Origin: Stutzerimonas stutzeri
GTDB taxonomy: Bacteria > Pseudomonadota > Gammaproteobacteria > Pseudomonadales > Pseudomonadaceae
Assembly (NCBI RefSeq): GCF_002890915.1
Contig: NZ_POUT01000002.1
Span: 310,001 to 374,000, forward strand
Length of the DNA stretch: 64,000 nt
Reading direction: 5' to 3'
The translations under genes were made by a program, and so were the position numbers. The notes beneath the pieces were generated by a model that did no database searches, was not told the origin of the DNA, and was given only the letters and a program-made list of their open reading frames with translations. Shown piece after piece: positions 30,483-39,342 of this stretch (within the stretch, counting starts at the first letter, position 1; each line of letters opens with the position of its first letter).

Positions 30483-31094
30483 ATGCGTTTTCTGTTCGGG
30501 GCGCCTTGGTTGCTGGCGGTGCTGGTGCTGAGCGGTTGCATGAAGGTCAGTGACATGGCCGAAGGGACTCGCTATCACCTTCGCGATGCCGGCATTCTCG
30601 ATTACAGCGACACCCGCCGCTCCAGCTCGTGGCGGCTGCAGCCGGACTCCTTCATCTATATTGCCCAGGGGCATTTCGTGCCGCCGGGCGAGGTCTATCC
30701 ACGTCCGAACGTCGTGGCGGAGGAGGCTTTCAACGGCTTCGTCGAGTACTTCCCCATGGTCAGGCGTGCGCGCGAGCCGATGGGCCTGGAAGAGGCGCTG
30801 GCCCAGGCGTCGGCCGTCGGGGCTCATTACCTGCTCTACACTCGATTTGCGGCCGCGGATGATCGTATTGGCAGCTTCGACGAGTTGAATGAGCAGCGCG
30901 CACTCGATCGGCTTGGCGTCGATACGGGGGTGATCCAGCTTATGCTGGTGGAAACGGGCACGCGCTACCTGGTCGATACTGCTCGTATCCGCAGTCGCGG
31001 CGGGCTTGTCGGCCTGTACGATGCCAGGCCCGAGGAGTTGCTGAGGCCGCCGCTGCAGGATTATGCGCGCCGGCTGCTGGGACTGTCGCGCTGA
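30483..31094 (+). CDS. DUF4823 lipoprotein
   Basis: A 203-residue predicted lipoprotein. The signal peptide ends in the lipobox VLSGC with Cys19; residue +2 is Met, which does not suggest inner-membrane retention. The rest matches the DUF4823 family layout, with the SSWRLQPDSFIYIAQG segment. Function unknown. An ATG at 30483 is the only start giving the signal peptide; the frame is open upstream without it. Confidence 0.85.
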   Translation: MRFLFGAPWLLAVLVLSGCMKVSDMAEGTRYHLRDAGILDYSDTRRSSSWRLQPDSFIYIAQGHFVPPGEVYPRPNVVAEEAFNGFVEYFPMVRRAREPMGLEEALAQASAVGAHYLLYTRFAAADDRIGSFDELNEQRALDRLGVDTGVIQLMLVETGTRYLVDTARIRSRGGLVGLYDARPEELLRPPLQDYARRLLGLSR

Positions 31095-31150
31095 GCGGCG
31101 AGGCACTGGCGGATCGCGTGAGCGTTGCCGGATAGATCGAGGGCGAGCGA

Positions 31151-31717
31151 ATGAGCGATGCAGGCAAGGCGGGGGATTTGTTGGCACAGATCCCCAGAGG
31201 CGAGAAGAAAGGGTTGCCGCCGGTGCACCTGTGGAACCCGCCGTTCTGCGGCGATCTGGACATGCGCATCGCGCGTGATGGTACCTGGTACTACCAGGGC
31301 ACGCCGATCGGCCGGCCTGCCATGGTCCGCTTGTTTGCCTCGGTGCTGCGTCGCGATGGCGACGATTATTTTCTGGTTACCCCGGTGGAGAAGGTGGGCA
31401 TCCAGGTCGAGGATGCGCCCTTCGTGGCGATACACCTGGAGGTGAGCGGGCAGGGCGAGGAGCAGTCGCTGCGCTTCGTCACCAACGTCGAGGACGAGGT
31501 GGCGGCCGGCGGCGAGCACCCGCTGCGTGTCGAGTTCGACCCGCAGACCCGGGAGCCGGCACCCTACGTGCATGTGCGCGCCAATCTCGAGGCGCTGATC
31601 CATCGCAATCTGTTCTACCAACTGGTGGAGCTGGCGGTGCCGCGCCGGATCGATGGCGAGGAATGGCTGGGCGTCTGGAGCGGTGGCGAGTTCTTCCCCA
31701 TCGGCCAGGCCGAGTGA
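31151..31717 (+). CDS. DUF1285 domain protein
   Basis: A 188-residue soluble protein of the DUF1285 family, of unknown function. Conserved blocks include PPVHLWNPPFCGDLDMRI, WYYQGTPIGRP and the C-terminal HRNLFYQLVELA. It follows the DUF4823 gene by 56 bases and ends before a bidirectional terminator shared with the ETF-QO gene. No signal peptide is visible. Confidence 0.86.
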   Translation: MSDAGKAGDLLAQIPRGEKKGLPPVHLWNPPFCGDLDMRIARDGTWYYQGTPIGRPAMVRLFASVLRRDGDDYFLVTPVEKVGIQVEDAPFVAIHLEVSGQGEEQSLRFVTNVEDEVAAGGEHPLRVEFDPQTREPAPYVHVRANLEALIHRNLFYQLVELAVPRRIDGEEWLGVWSGGEFFPIGQAE

Positions 31718-31745
31718 CGGCCCGGTTTCGTTTGCACGCCAGATG

Positions 31746-31772
31746 AAAAAGGCTCCCGAAGGAGCCTTTTTT
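31746..31772. terminator. Bidirectional terminator
   Basis: AAAAAGGCTCC, CGAA loop, GGAGCCTTTTTT. The symmetric A and T runs allow it to stop the DUF1285 transcript and the convergent ETF-QO transcript. Confidence 0.92.
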
Positions 31773-31776
31773 CGTT

Positions 31777-33432
31777 TTACATGTTGGGGTAGTTCGGCCC
31801 GCCGGTGCCTTCCGGCGCCACCCAGGTGATGTTCTGCGCCGGGTCCTTGATGTCGCAGGTCTTGCAGTGCACGCAGTTCTGCGCATTGATCTGGAAGCGC
31901 TTGCTGCCGTCGTCGTTGCTCACGACCTCGTAGACGCCGGCCGGGCAGTAGCGTTGCGCGGGCTCGTCGTACAGCGGCAGGTTCTTCTCGATCGGGATGC
32001 TCGGGTCGGTCAGCTTCAGGTGGACCGGCTGGTCCTCTTCATGGTTGGTGTTGGAGAGGAAGACCGAGCTGAGCTTGTCGAAGCTGAGCTTGCCGTCGGG
32101 TTTGGGATAGTCGATCTTCTTCGCTTCGGCGGCGGTCTTCAGGCAGGCATGATCCGGCTTGGTGTCGTGCAGCGTGAGGGGGATCTTGCCGCCGAAGATG
32201 TTCTGGTCGATGAAGTTGAACGCGCCACCCATGACCGCGCCCCACTTGTGGATCGCCGCGCCGAAGTTGCGGCTCTTGTACAGCTCGTCGTACAGCCAGC
32301 TGTTCTTGAAGCCTTCCTCGTAGGCCGTCAATTCGTCGCCACCCTCGCGTCCGGCGAACAGTGCATCGGCCACCGCCTCGGCCGCCAGCATGCCGGACTT
32401 CATGGCCGTGTGGCTGCCCTTGATCTTGGCGAAGTTCAGCGTGCCGGCGTCGCAGCCGATCAGCGCGCCGCCCTTGAAGACCATCTTCGGCAGCGAGTTC
32501 AGGCCGCCCTTGGAGATGGCACGCGCGCCGTAGGAAACACGCTTGCCGCCTTCGAGGTACTGGCGGATCACCGGATGGTGCTTGTAGCGCTGGAACTCGT
32601 CGAACGGCGACAGGTGCGGGTTGCTGTAGGACAGGTCGACGATCAGGCCCACCACGACCTGGTTGTTCTCCAGGTGATAGAGGAAGGAACCGCCGGTGTT
32701 CTCGTCGTCCAGCGGCCAGCCCGCGGTATGCACCACCAGGCCCTGCTCGTGCTTGGCCGGATCGATGTCCCAGAGCTCCTTGATGCCGATGCCGTAGTGC
32801 TGCGGATCGACATTGGCGTTGAGCTGGAAGCGGTTGATCAGTTGCTTGCCGATGTGCCCGCGACAGCCTTCGGCGAACAGGGTGTACTTGGCCCGCAGTT
32901 CCATGCCCGGGGTGTACATGCCTTCCTTCGGATTGCCTTCGCGATCGACGCCGAGATCACCGGTGACGATGCCGCGCACCACGCCATTGTCGTCGATCAG
33001 CGCTTCCTGGGCGGCGAAGCCGGGGTAGATCTCGACACCGAGGTTCTCCGCCTGCTGGGCCAGCCAGCGGCACAGGTTGCCGAGGGAAATGATGTAGTTG
33101 CCTTCGTTGTGCATGGTCTTGGGGACCAGGGCATTGGGCAGTTTGCTGGCGGTGTCGGCGCTCTTGAGCAGGTAGATGTCGTCACGCTTGACCGGGGCGT
33201 TCAGCGGGGCACCGAGTTCCTTCCAATCGGGGAAGAGTTCGTTCAGTGCGCGCGGCTCGAAGACGGCGCCGGAAAGGATGTGGGCGCCTACTTCGGAACC
33301 TTTTTCGACGACGCATACGCTGATTTCCTGGCCGGCATCGGCGGCTTTCTGCTTCAGGCGGCAGGCTGCGGATAGGCCTGCGGGGCCGGCGCCGACGATA
33401 ACGACGTCGAATTCCATGTATTCGCGTTCCAT
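31777..33432 (-). CDS. Electron transfer flavoprotein-ubiquinone oxidoreductase
   Basis: Inner-membrane enzyme passing electrons from ETF to ubiquinone, so that acyl-CoA dehydrogenases feed respiration. The 551-residue protein has an N-terminal FAD fold (VIVGAGPAGLSAA, about residues 10-22) and a C-terminal ferredoxin-like 4Fe-4S site with cysteines in CVHCKTCDIKDP and in the CPAGVYEV segment. The start MEREYMEFDVV matches pseudomonad homologues and follows AGGAGA. It is divergent from etfBA. Confidence 0.96.
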   Translation of the reverse strand: MEREYMEFDVVIVGAGPAGLSAACRLKQKAADAGQEISVCVVEKGSEVGAHILSGAVFEPRALNELFPDWKELGAPLNAPVKRDDIYLLKSADTASKLPNALVPKTMHNEGNYIISLGNLCRWLAQQAENLGVEIYPGFAAQEALIDDNGVVRGIVTGDLGVDREGNPKEGMYTPGMELRAKYTLFAEGCRGHIGKQLINRFQLNANVDPQHYGIGIKELWDIDPAKHEQGLVVHTAGWPLDDENTGGSFLYHLENNQVVVGLIVDLSYSNPHLSPFDEFQRYKHHPVIRQYLEGGKRVSYGARAISKGGLNSLPKMVFKGGALIGCDAGTLNFAKIKGSHTAMKSGMLAAEAVADALFAGREGGDELTAYEEGFKNSWLYDELYKSRNFGAAIHKWGAVMGGAFNFIDQNIFGGKIPLTLHDTKPDHACLKTAAEAKKIDYPKPDGKLSFDKLSSVFLSNTNHEEDQPVHLKLTDPSIPIEKNLPLYDEPAQRYCPAGVYEVVSNDDGSKRFQINAQNCVHCKTCDIKDPAQNITWVAPEGTGGPNYPNM

Positions 33433-33511
33433 AGGCTTTCTCCTACTCAGGGCTTGGTTGTTATATAAGATGGAGGGCTATGGTCGTTCCCTGACCGAGC
33501 CGGGCCGGCGC

Positions 33512-33540
33512 ATTATATATAGACGCTCGAGTCGGTCCAA
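33512..33540 (-). promoter_or_regulatory. Predicted promoter of the ETF-QO gene
   Basis: On the minus strand TTGGAC (33535-33540), 17-bp spacer, TATAAT (33512-33517). It abuts the PsrA-type box. Confidence 0.68.
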
Positions 33541-33542
33541 TA

Positions 33543-33556
33543 CAAACGTTTGTTTG
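33543..33556. promoter_or_regulatory. PsrA-type operator
   Basis: CAAAC-GTTT-GTTTG fits the reported PsrA motif (G/C)AAAC-N2-4-GTTT(G/C). PsrA is a TetR-type repressor released by long-chain fatty acids. The box sits between the two ETF promoters, where one protein could control both directions. Confidence 0.65.
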
Positions 33557-33761
33557 AATTTTCCGGAAGCCTGCTAGAATCGCCCAGCTGCCACTTTTAT
33601 GACGGGTCATATGCGTTGTTGACCCCGTCTGCGGGGTGCAGTCAAGATACGGGCAGTTTGCGCTCGCCGAACAGGGCAGACGGTTGATCCAACCCAAAAC
33701 CACGAGCAAGGCTCGGTTCGCCTCGGCGAAATTCTATTCACCGGAGAGTAACGAGGAATCC

Positions 33762-34511
33762 ATGAAGGTTCTTGTAGCTGTCAAACGAGTGGTCGACTAC
33801 AACGTCAAGGTTCGCGTCAAGGCGGACAACTCCGGCGTTGACCTCGCCAACGTCAAGATGTCGATGAACCCCTTCTGCGAAATCGCCGTGGAAGAAGCCG
33901 TGCGTCTGAAAGAGAAGGGCGTGGCGAGCGAAATCGTTGTCGTCTCCATCGGTCCGACCGCTGCCCAGGAGCAGTTGCGTACCGCGCTGGCGCTGGGCGC
34001 CGACCGCGCCGTGCTGGTCGAGTCCAGCGAGGAACTGAATTCCCTGGCCGTGGCCAAGCTGCTCAAGGCGGTGGTCGACAAGGAGCAGCCGCAGCTGGTG
34101 ATCCTCGGCAAGCAGGCCATCGACAGCGACAACAACCAGACCGGACAGATGCTCGGCGCCTTGACCGGCTACGCCCAGGGCACCTTCGCCTCCAAGGTCG
34201 AAGTGGCCGGCGACAAGGTCAACGTCACCCGTGAGATCGACGGCGGCCTGCAGACCGTCGCGCTCAACCTGCCGGCGATCGTCACCACCGACCTGCGCCT
34301 GAACGAGCCGCGCTACGCGTCGCTGCCGAACATCATGAAGGCCAAGAAGAAGCCGCTGGAAGTGCTGACGCCGGATGCGCTGGGCGTCGCCACCGCCTCC
34401 ACCGTGAAGACCCTGAAAGTCGAAGCCCCGGCTGCGCGCAGCGCCGGCATCAAGGTCAAGTCCGTGGAAGAACTGGTCGAGAAACTGAAGAACGAGGCGA
34501 AGGTAATCTAA
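33762..34511 (+). CDS. etfB: Electron transfer flavoprotein beta subunit
   Basis: Small subunit of the soluble ETF dimer that accepts electrons from acyl-CoA and other dehydrogenases. The 249-residue protein begins [20 protein letters not shown] and has the AMP-binding [15 protein letters not shown] region. An ACGAGGAAT ribosome site precedes the ATG; upstream frame is not conserved. etfA starts on the next base after the stop. Confidence 0.97.
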   Translation: MKVLVAVKRVVDYNVKVRVKADNSGVDLANVKMSMNPFCEIAVEEAVRLKEKGVASEIVVVSIGPTAAQEQLRTALALGADRAVLVESSEELNSLAVAKLLKAVVDKEQPQLVILGKQAIDSDNNQTGQMLGALTGYAQGTFASKVEVAGDKVNVTREIDGGLQTVALNLPAIVTTDLRLNEPRYASLPNIMKAKKKPLEVLTPDALGVATASTVKTLKVEAPAARSAGIKVKSVEELVEKLKNEAKVI

Positions 34512-35441
34512 ATGACTATCCTGGTTATCGCTGAACACAACAATGCCGTCCTCGCGGCCGCGACCCTGAATACCGTTGCCGCTGCTGCCAAGATCGGTGG
34601 TGACATCCACGTGCTGGTGGCCGGCAGCGGTTGCGGCGCCATCGGCGAAGCGGCTGCCAAGATCGAAGGCGTGGCCAAGGTGCTGGTCGCCGACGACGCG
34701 GCCTACGCCAACCAGCTGCCCGAGAACGTCGCGCCGCTGATCGCGGGCCTGGCAGGTAACTACAGCCACGTGCTGGCCGCTGCCACCACCAATGGCAAGA
34801 ACTTCCTGCCGCGCGTCGCTGCGCTGCTGGATGTCGACCAGATCTCCGAGATCATCTCGGTCGAAAGCCCGGATACCTTCAAGCGCCCGATCTACGCCGG
34901 CAACGCCATTGCCACCGTGCAGTCCAGCGCGCCGATCAAGGTCATCACCGTGCGTTCGACTGGTTTCGATGCGGTCAACGGCGAAGGTGGCTCGGCCAGC
35001 GTCGAGCAGATCGCCGGTACCGGCGATGCCGGCAAGTCGGCCTTCGTCGGCGAAGAGCTGGCCAAGTCCGATCGTCCCGAGCTGACCGCTGCCAAGATTG
35101 TCGTGTCCGGCGGCCGCGGCATGCAGAACGGCGAGAACTTCAAGCACCTGTACTCGCTGGCCGACAAGCTCGGTGCTGCCGTGGGTGCCTCGCGCGCCGC
35201 GGTCGATGCCGGCTTCGTGCCGAACGACATGCAGGTCGGCCAGACCGGCAAGATCGTCGCGCCGCAGCTGTACATCGCCGTCGGCATCTCCGGTGCCATC
35301 CAGCACCTGGCGGGCATGAAGGACTCCAAGGTGATCGTCGCGATCAACAAGGACGAGGAGGCGCCGATCTTCCAGGTGGCCGACTACGGCCTGGTGGGCG
35401 ATCTGTTCGAGATCGTGCCGGAGCTGGAAAAGCTCGTCTGA
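34512..35441 (+). CDS. etfA: Electron transfer flavoprotein alpha subunit
   Basis: Large ETF subunit that binds FAD. The 309-residue protein has the C-terminal FAD domain with [34 protein letters not shown] and the terminal [12 protein letters not shown]. It follows etfB directly and is followed by a strong terminator, so etfBA form a two-gene operon. Confidence 0.97.
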   Translation: MTILVIAEHNNAVLAAATLNTVAAAAKIGGDIHVLVAGSGCGAIGEAAAKIEGVAKVLVADDAAYANQLPENVAPLIAGLAGNYSHVLAAATTNGKNFLPRVAALLDVDQISEIISVESPDTFKRPIYAGNAIATVQSSAPIKVITVRSTGFDAVNGEGGSASVEQIAGTGDAGKSAFVGEELAKSDRPELTAAKIVVSGGRGMQNGENFKHLYSLADKLGAAVGASRAAVDAGFVPNDMQVGQTGKIVAPQLYIAVGISGAIQHLAGMKDSKVIVAINKDEEAPIFQVADYGLVGDLFEIVPELEKLV

Positions 35442-35460
35442 GCCTGACTGGCCATCGAAG

Positions 35461-35490
35461 AAACCCGCTCATGCAGCGGGTTTTTTATTT
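35461..35490 (+). terminator. Terminator of etfBA
   Basis: ACCCGCT and AGCGGGT form the stem around CATGC, followed by TTTTTTATTT, 20 bases after the etfA stop. Confidence 0.9.
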
Positions 35491-35506
35491 CACCATGACT
35501 CCAGCC

Positions 35507-35597
35507 GTAGGTTGGGTTGAGGAGCGCAGCGACGAAGCCCAACCAACAGGTTCGTGCCGATCCCCGTTGGGCTTCGCTGCGCTCAGCGCCAACCTAC
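35507..35597 (-). repeat. Dispersed palindromic repeat, copy B (inverted)
   Basis: Bounded by GTAGGTTGGG and GCCAACCTAC. Inner arms GCGACGAAGCCCAAC and GTTGGGCTTCGCTGC pair. It is in the opposite orientation to copies at 8440 and 45222. The rest of the 342-base gap before the next gene shows nothing further beyond a likely promoter region. Confidence 0.85.
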
Positions 35598-35783
35598 CGG
35601 CGTACGCCCGATTGCCCGAACATCGGGCTTTCGCACGCAAAATCCGGGGCAAACACTACCAACAAAATCCTGCAACACGTAACGGGGAAATAGCCTTTTT
35701 CCTGGGCGCTCGGCCGTCCTGCCAGTGATAAGATCGGCGTGCCCGAGTCCGGCACCTCATCGTTGCGCAATAAGGGGACCTCC

Positions 35784-36608
35784 ATGCGTTTTGCCTTCCC
35801 GCTGAAATCGGCCTTGGTCGCCCTGCTGCTGGCGACGCCTATCCTGGCCACGGCCGCGGGAAAGTGCGATCGGCTGGTAGCCACCGGTGCGGCGGACAAT
35901 CCGCCGTTTCTCTGGCGTGACCCGCAGAATCCCGCGCGGCTGATCGGTGCCAATGCCGATCTGCTCGGGCAGATCGCCGATGCGCTCGGCCTCAAGCTGG
36001 ATCTGCTCTACACCGGTGATGCGGCCAAGGCGCTCGACGAGGTGCGTAGCGGTCGCGTCGACGTGCTGGCCGATGCGACCCTGTCGCTGCGACGGCTCGA
36101 GGAGATGGATTTCATTCATCCGGGCATCGTGCAATTACAGACGGTGGCCTGGGTGCGCAATGAGCCGGGGTTCTTCTATTCCAGCCGCGAGGACCTGCGC
36201 GGCCGCGCCGGTAGCGTCGTTGCAACCAGCCGCTTCGGCAGCGAGTTCGACGCCTTCGCGAAGGCCAACCTGCAGTTGCGGCAGGTCGCCGATGTCAACC
36301 AAGGTCTGCAGACGCTCATCGCCGGCGGCAGCGACTACCTGCTGCACGAGCGCTACAGCATGATCGCTGCGGCCGATACCCAGGGGACGCTGGGCCGGAT
36401 CCAGCGTCTCGAGCCGCCGCTCATGAGCCGCGACATGCATCTGGCCATCTCCCATGATTCGGCCTGCAACGACCCGTGGCTGCGCGGACAACTGGCGCGG
36501 AAAATGACAGAATTGCGCGCCGCCGGCGTTCCGCAGCAACTGGTGGCGCACAATCTGACGGTCTGGAAAAACCAGCAGTCGGCACCGACAGGCACTCTGA
36601 AAAAGTAG
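35784..36608 (+). CDS. Periplasmic family 3 solute-binding protein
   Basis: A 274-residue protein with a signal peptide (MRFAFPLKSALVALLLATPI..., cut near residue 25) and a bacterial extracellular solute-binding family 3 domain, as in amino-acid uptake or in PAS-less sensors. No permease or ATPase gene is adjacent, so it may act with a distant transporter or a sensor. Ligand unknown. The ATG follows AAGGGGACC. Confidence 0.82.
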   Translation: MRFAFPLKSALVALLLATPILATAAGKCDRLVATGAADNPPFLWRDPQNPARLIGANADLLGQIADALGLKLDLLYTGDAAKALDEVRSGRVDVLADATLSLRRLEEMDFIHPGIVQLQTVAWVRNEPGFFYSSREDLRGRAGSVVATSRFGSEFDAFAKANLQLRQVADVNQGLQTLIAGGSDYLLHERYSMIAAADTQGTLGRIQRLEPPLMSRDMHLAISHDSACNDPWLRGQLARKMTELRAAGVPQQLVAHNLTVWKNQQSAPTGTLKK

Positions 36609-36618
36609 GTTCAGCGTT

Positions 36619-36969
36619 TTGAAACGACTTCTCCCTGGCGTCCTGGCCGCCTTGTCGATGGTAGGCGGGTGCGCCAACGATCCCGCCCCCGTCGAGCAGC
36701 TGCGGCTGACCGAGCAGGCGCTGGTCCAGGCGCGTGCCATGGGGCCCGAAGCGCCTGCCGAGTTGCTGCAGGCCGAGGACAAGCTGCGCGCAGCGCAAGC
36801 GGCCATGGCCGTCGAAGACCATCGTGAAGCCCGCATGCTGGCCGAGCAGGCGGAGCTGGATGCGCGCCTGGCCGAGGTGCGATTGCTGAACGACAGGCGT
36901 CAGGCGCAGATCGACGATCTCACGCGGCGTATCGAGCGGCTGCGTCAGCAGTTGGGAGAAGCGCGGTGA
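36619..36969 (+). CDS. DUF4398 lipoprotein
   Basis: A 116-residue predicted lipoprotein with a TTG start. The signal peptide ends MVGGC (Cys18). The remaining sequence is helical and charged, with an extended coiled coil near the C-terminus (LTRRIERLRQQLGEAR), and matches the DUF4398 layout. It overlaps the OmpA-like gene by 4 bases and likely works with it at the outer membrane. Function unknown. Confidence 0.8.
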   Translation: MKRLLPGVLAALSMVGGCANDPAPVEQLRLTEQALVQARAMGPEAPAELLQAEDKLRAAQAAMAVEDHREARMLAEQAELDARLAEVRLLNDRRQAQIDDLTRRIERLRQQLGEAR

Positions 36970-37763
36970 GAAGTCGATTCGCGGTAGCCATGATTGCACT
37001 GGCATTGGCTGGCTGTTCCACGCAGGAGACCGAGCGGCAGCTCAGTGCGGCCGCGGCCACGCTGCACAGCGTCCAGCTGGACGCTGCGGCCCAGCGTAGT
37101 GCGCCCAAGGATCTGCAGCGCGCGGCGGAAACCCTGCAGCGTGCCGAGCGTTTCGCGGACTACTGGGGCGGCGCGGCCGACGCCCGGCATTACGCCTACC
37201 TGAGCCAGCGCTACAGCGAGATCGCCCGGCAGCAGGGCATGCTGTTGCAGCATCAGGAGCAGGTCGTGCGTCTGGAAATGGAGCGCGACCGCCTGCGGAG
37301 CATGTTGCAGGACGCCCGGTTGATGACGGCCGAACAGCAGGGCCGTTGGCTGGAGGACCAGATGATGAGCCTGGCAGCCAGCGAAACCGACCGCGGGCTG
37401 GTGATGACCCTGGGCGATGTGCTGTTCCGGGCCGGCAGCGCCGAGCTGGGCAATACGGCCAACCGTACGCTGCTCAAACTGGCGCATTTCCTTCAGCTCA
37501 ACCCGCAACGCAAGGTGCGCATCGAGGGCTATAGCGACAGCAGCGGCGATGCACAGGAAAACCTGATGCTCTCGCAGGCGCGTGCCCGGACGGTGGCCGA
37601 CCTGCTGGTGGATCTGGGCATCGAGCCGGCCCGCGTCGAGGCCCGCGGCTATGGCGATCGTTTTCCCATCGCGGAGAACGCTTCGGCGCACGGTCGCGCG
37701 CAGAACCGGCGGGTCGAAATCCTGTTCTCCGATGCCGAAGGCGGTTTCGCGCCCGAGCGCTGA
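36966..37763 (+). CDS. OmpA-family lipoprotein with N-terminal DUF4398
   Basis: A 265-residue protein. The signal peptide ends LALAGC (Cys17). An N-terminal helical region resembles DUF4398, followed by a coiled coil and a C-terminal OmpA peptidoglycan-binding domain (about residues 145-255) with IEGYSDSSG and the ASAHGRAQNRRVEI motif. The GTG start overlaps the preceding gene. The pair probably anchors the outer membrane to peptidoglycan. Confidence 0.88.
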   Translation: MRSRFAVAMIALALAGCSTQETERQLSAAAATLHSVQLDAAAQRSAPKDLQRAAETLQRAERFADYWGGAADARHYAYLSQRYSEIARQQGMLLQHQEQVVRLEMERDRLRSMLQDARLMTAEQQGRWLEDQMMSLAASETDRGLVMTLGDVLFRAGSAELGNTANRTLLKLAHFLQLNPQRKVRIEGYSDSSGDAQENLMLSQARARTVADLLVDLGIEPARVEARGYGDRFPIAENASAHGRAQNRRVEILFSDAEGGFAPER

Positions 37764-37880
37764 GCTGTCGTGGCCGCAGCGCTGCGGCCGACTGTTTCGC
37801 CCAGACATCGCGTAACTGTATTGGTCGCATCTCCCGTTCATGCGCTACTGTTACGGTTCAGTTGGCGGGAGACCGGCGAA

Positions 37881-39311
37881 ATGACCAATCTGTTGCTCTA
37901 TCAGCGTATCGCTCAGCAGCTCGCCGAGGATATCCGGCGTGGCGTCTATCGCCCCGGCGAACGCGTGCCTTCGGTGCGCAAGATGAGCCGGCAGCTGAGC
38001 GTCAGCCATGCCACGGTCTTGCAGGCCTACGCCAACCTCGAAGACCAGGGGATGATCCGCGCGCGCCCTCAGTCCGGTTTCTACGTGCACCAGACGCCGG
38101 TGCTCACCGCGCCGACGCCGGATATCGCCCGGGTCGAGCGGCCGACCCTGGTCACCCGCAGCAGCATCATCAACCAAGTGCTCAGCGAGTCCCGCCGCGA
38201 GGGCCTGATCCCGCTGGGCGCGGCCGTGCCCCATGTGGACTACCTGCCGGTGCGCGCATTGCACCAGCAACTGGCCAAGGTCACCCGCTTCCACAGCCCA
38301 CGAGCCTTCAGCTACATGTTCAGCCCCGGCTACGAGCCGCTGCGCCGCCAGGTGGCGATCCGCATGCGCGATGCCGGGGTGGTGGTCGATCCCGCCGAAA
38401 TCGTCATCACCCACGGCTGCGTCGATGCGTTGCAGATGGCGTTGCGGGTGCTGACCAGGCCGGGCGATCTGATCGCCGCCGAGTCGCCGACCTACTATGG
38501 CCTGCTGCAACTGGCCGACCTGCTGGGGCTGAAGGTGATCGAGATCCCCAGCGACCCGGATACCGGCATGAGCCTGGAGGCGCTGCAGCTGGCCGCCAGC
38601 CAGTGGCCGATCAAGGCACTGGTGCTGACCGCGCGCCTGAGCAACCCGCTGGGTGTGAGCATGCCGGACCATCGGCAACGCCAGTTGCTGAGTCTGGCGG
38701 CCCGGTTCGACATCCGGATCGTCGAGGACGATATCTACGGCGAGCTGATGTTCGAGCCGGGGCTGTACAAGGCGCTCAAGTCGAACGACCAGGATGGGCG
38801 GGTGATCTACTGCTCCAGCTTCTCCAAGACGCTGTCGCCCGGCGTGCGGATCGGCTGGATCATCGCCGGGCGCCATCAGCCGGAGATCGAGCGGTTGCAG
38901 ACGTTCAGCACGCACTCGGCCTGCAGCGTGACGCAGATGGGCGTGGCCGCCTATCTGGAAAACGGCGGCTACGACCGCCATCTGCGCTACATCCGCCAGG
39001 AATACCGGAAGAACCTCAGTGCCTTCCAGCTGGCGGTGCAGCGCTATTTCCCGGAAGGCACGCAGATGACCCGGCCCAAGGGCAACTTCATCCTCTGGGT
39101 CAGCCTGCCGGTGCGGGTCAACACCAAGGACCTGCAGGTGCGCGCGCTGGAGCAGGGCATCAGCATCGCGCCGGGACTGATCTTCAGCAACACCGAGCAG
39201 TTCAACCACTGCATCCGGATCAACTGCGGGCTGCCGTGGAACCACGAGACGGAGCGGGCGTTGCGTACGCTCGGCCAGCTGGCTTCGGCGCTGTGCCGGG
39301 AGGCGCAGTAA
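37881..39311 (+). CDS. MocR-type GntR regulator with aminotransferase domain
   Basis: A 476-residue fusion. The N-terminal GntR winged helix (about residues 1-75, RVPSVRKMSRQLSVSHATV) is followed by a fold-I aminotransferase domain. The PLP-binding lysine is in SSFSKTLSPGVRIGW and the SNPLG motif in ARLSNPLGVS. MocR proteins use PLP as an effector ligand. The ATG at 37881 begins the DNA-binding domain. Its target gene cannot be told from the neighbours. Confidence 0.92.
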   Translation: MTNLLLYQRIAQQLAEDIRRGVYRPGERVPSVRKMSRQLSVSHATVLQAYANLEDQGMIRARPQSGFYVHQTPVLTAPTPDIARVERPTLVTRSSIINQVLSESRREGLIPLGAAVPHVDYLPVRALHQQLAKVTRFHSPRAFSYMFSPGYEPLRRQVAIRMRDAGVVVDPAEIVITHGCVDALQMALRVLTRPGDLIAAESPTYYGLLQLADLLGLKVIEIPSDPDTGMSLEALQLAASQWPIKALVLTARLSNPLGVSMPDHRQRQLLSLAARFDIRIVEDDIYGELMFEPGLYKALKSNDQDGRVIYCSSFSKTLSPGVRIGWIIAGRHQPEIERLQTFSTHSACSVTQMGVAAYLENGGYDRHLRYIRQEYRKNLSAFQLAVQRYFPEGTQMTRPKGNFILWVSLPVRVNTKDLQVRALEQGISIAPGLIFSNTEQFNHCIRINCGLPWNHETERALRTLGQLASALCREAQ

Positions 39312-39342
39312 CCCGCGGGCCGGCCTGTGCCCAGCGGGTGTG

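Larger units (their letters stand above)
33433..33761. other. Divergent regulatory region of the ETF genes
   Basis: The 329 bases between ETF-QO and etfB hold a strong minus-strand promoter, a PsrA-type box and a weaker plus-strand -10 (TAGAAT at 33575-33580, with TTTGAA or TTGAAT as a possible -35 overlapping the box). etfB would have a leader of about 175 nt. No gene is supported. Confidence 0.7.

Noticed and set aside
36135-36836. Minus-strand frame opposite the solute-binding protein
   Set aside because: Antisense shadow without motifs.
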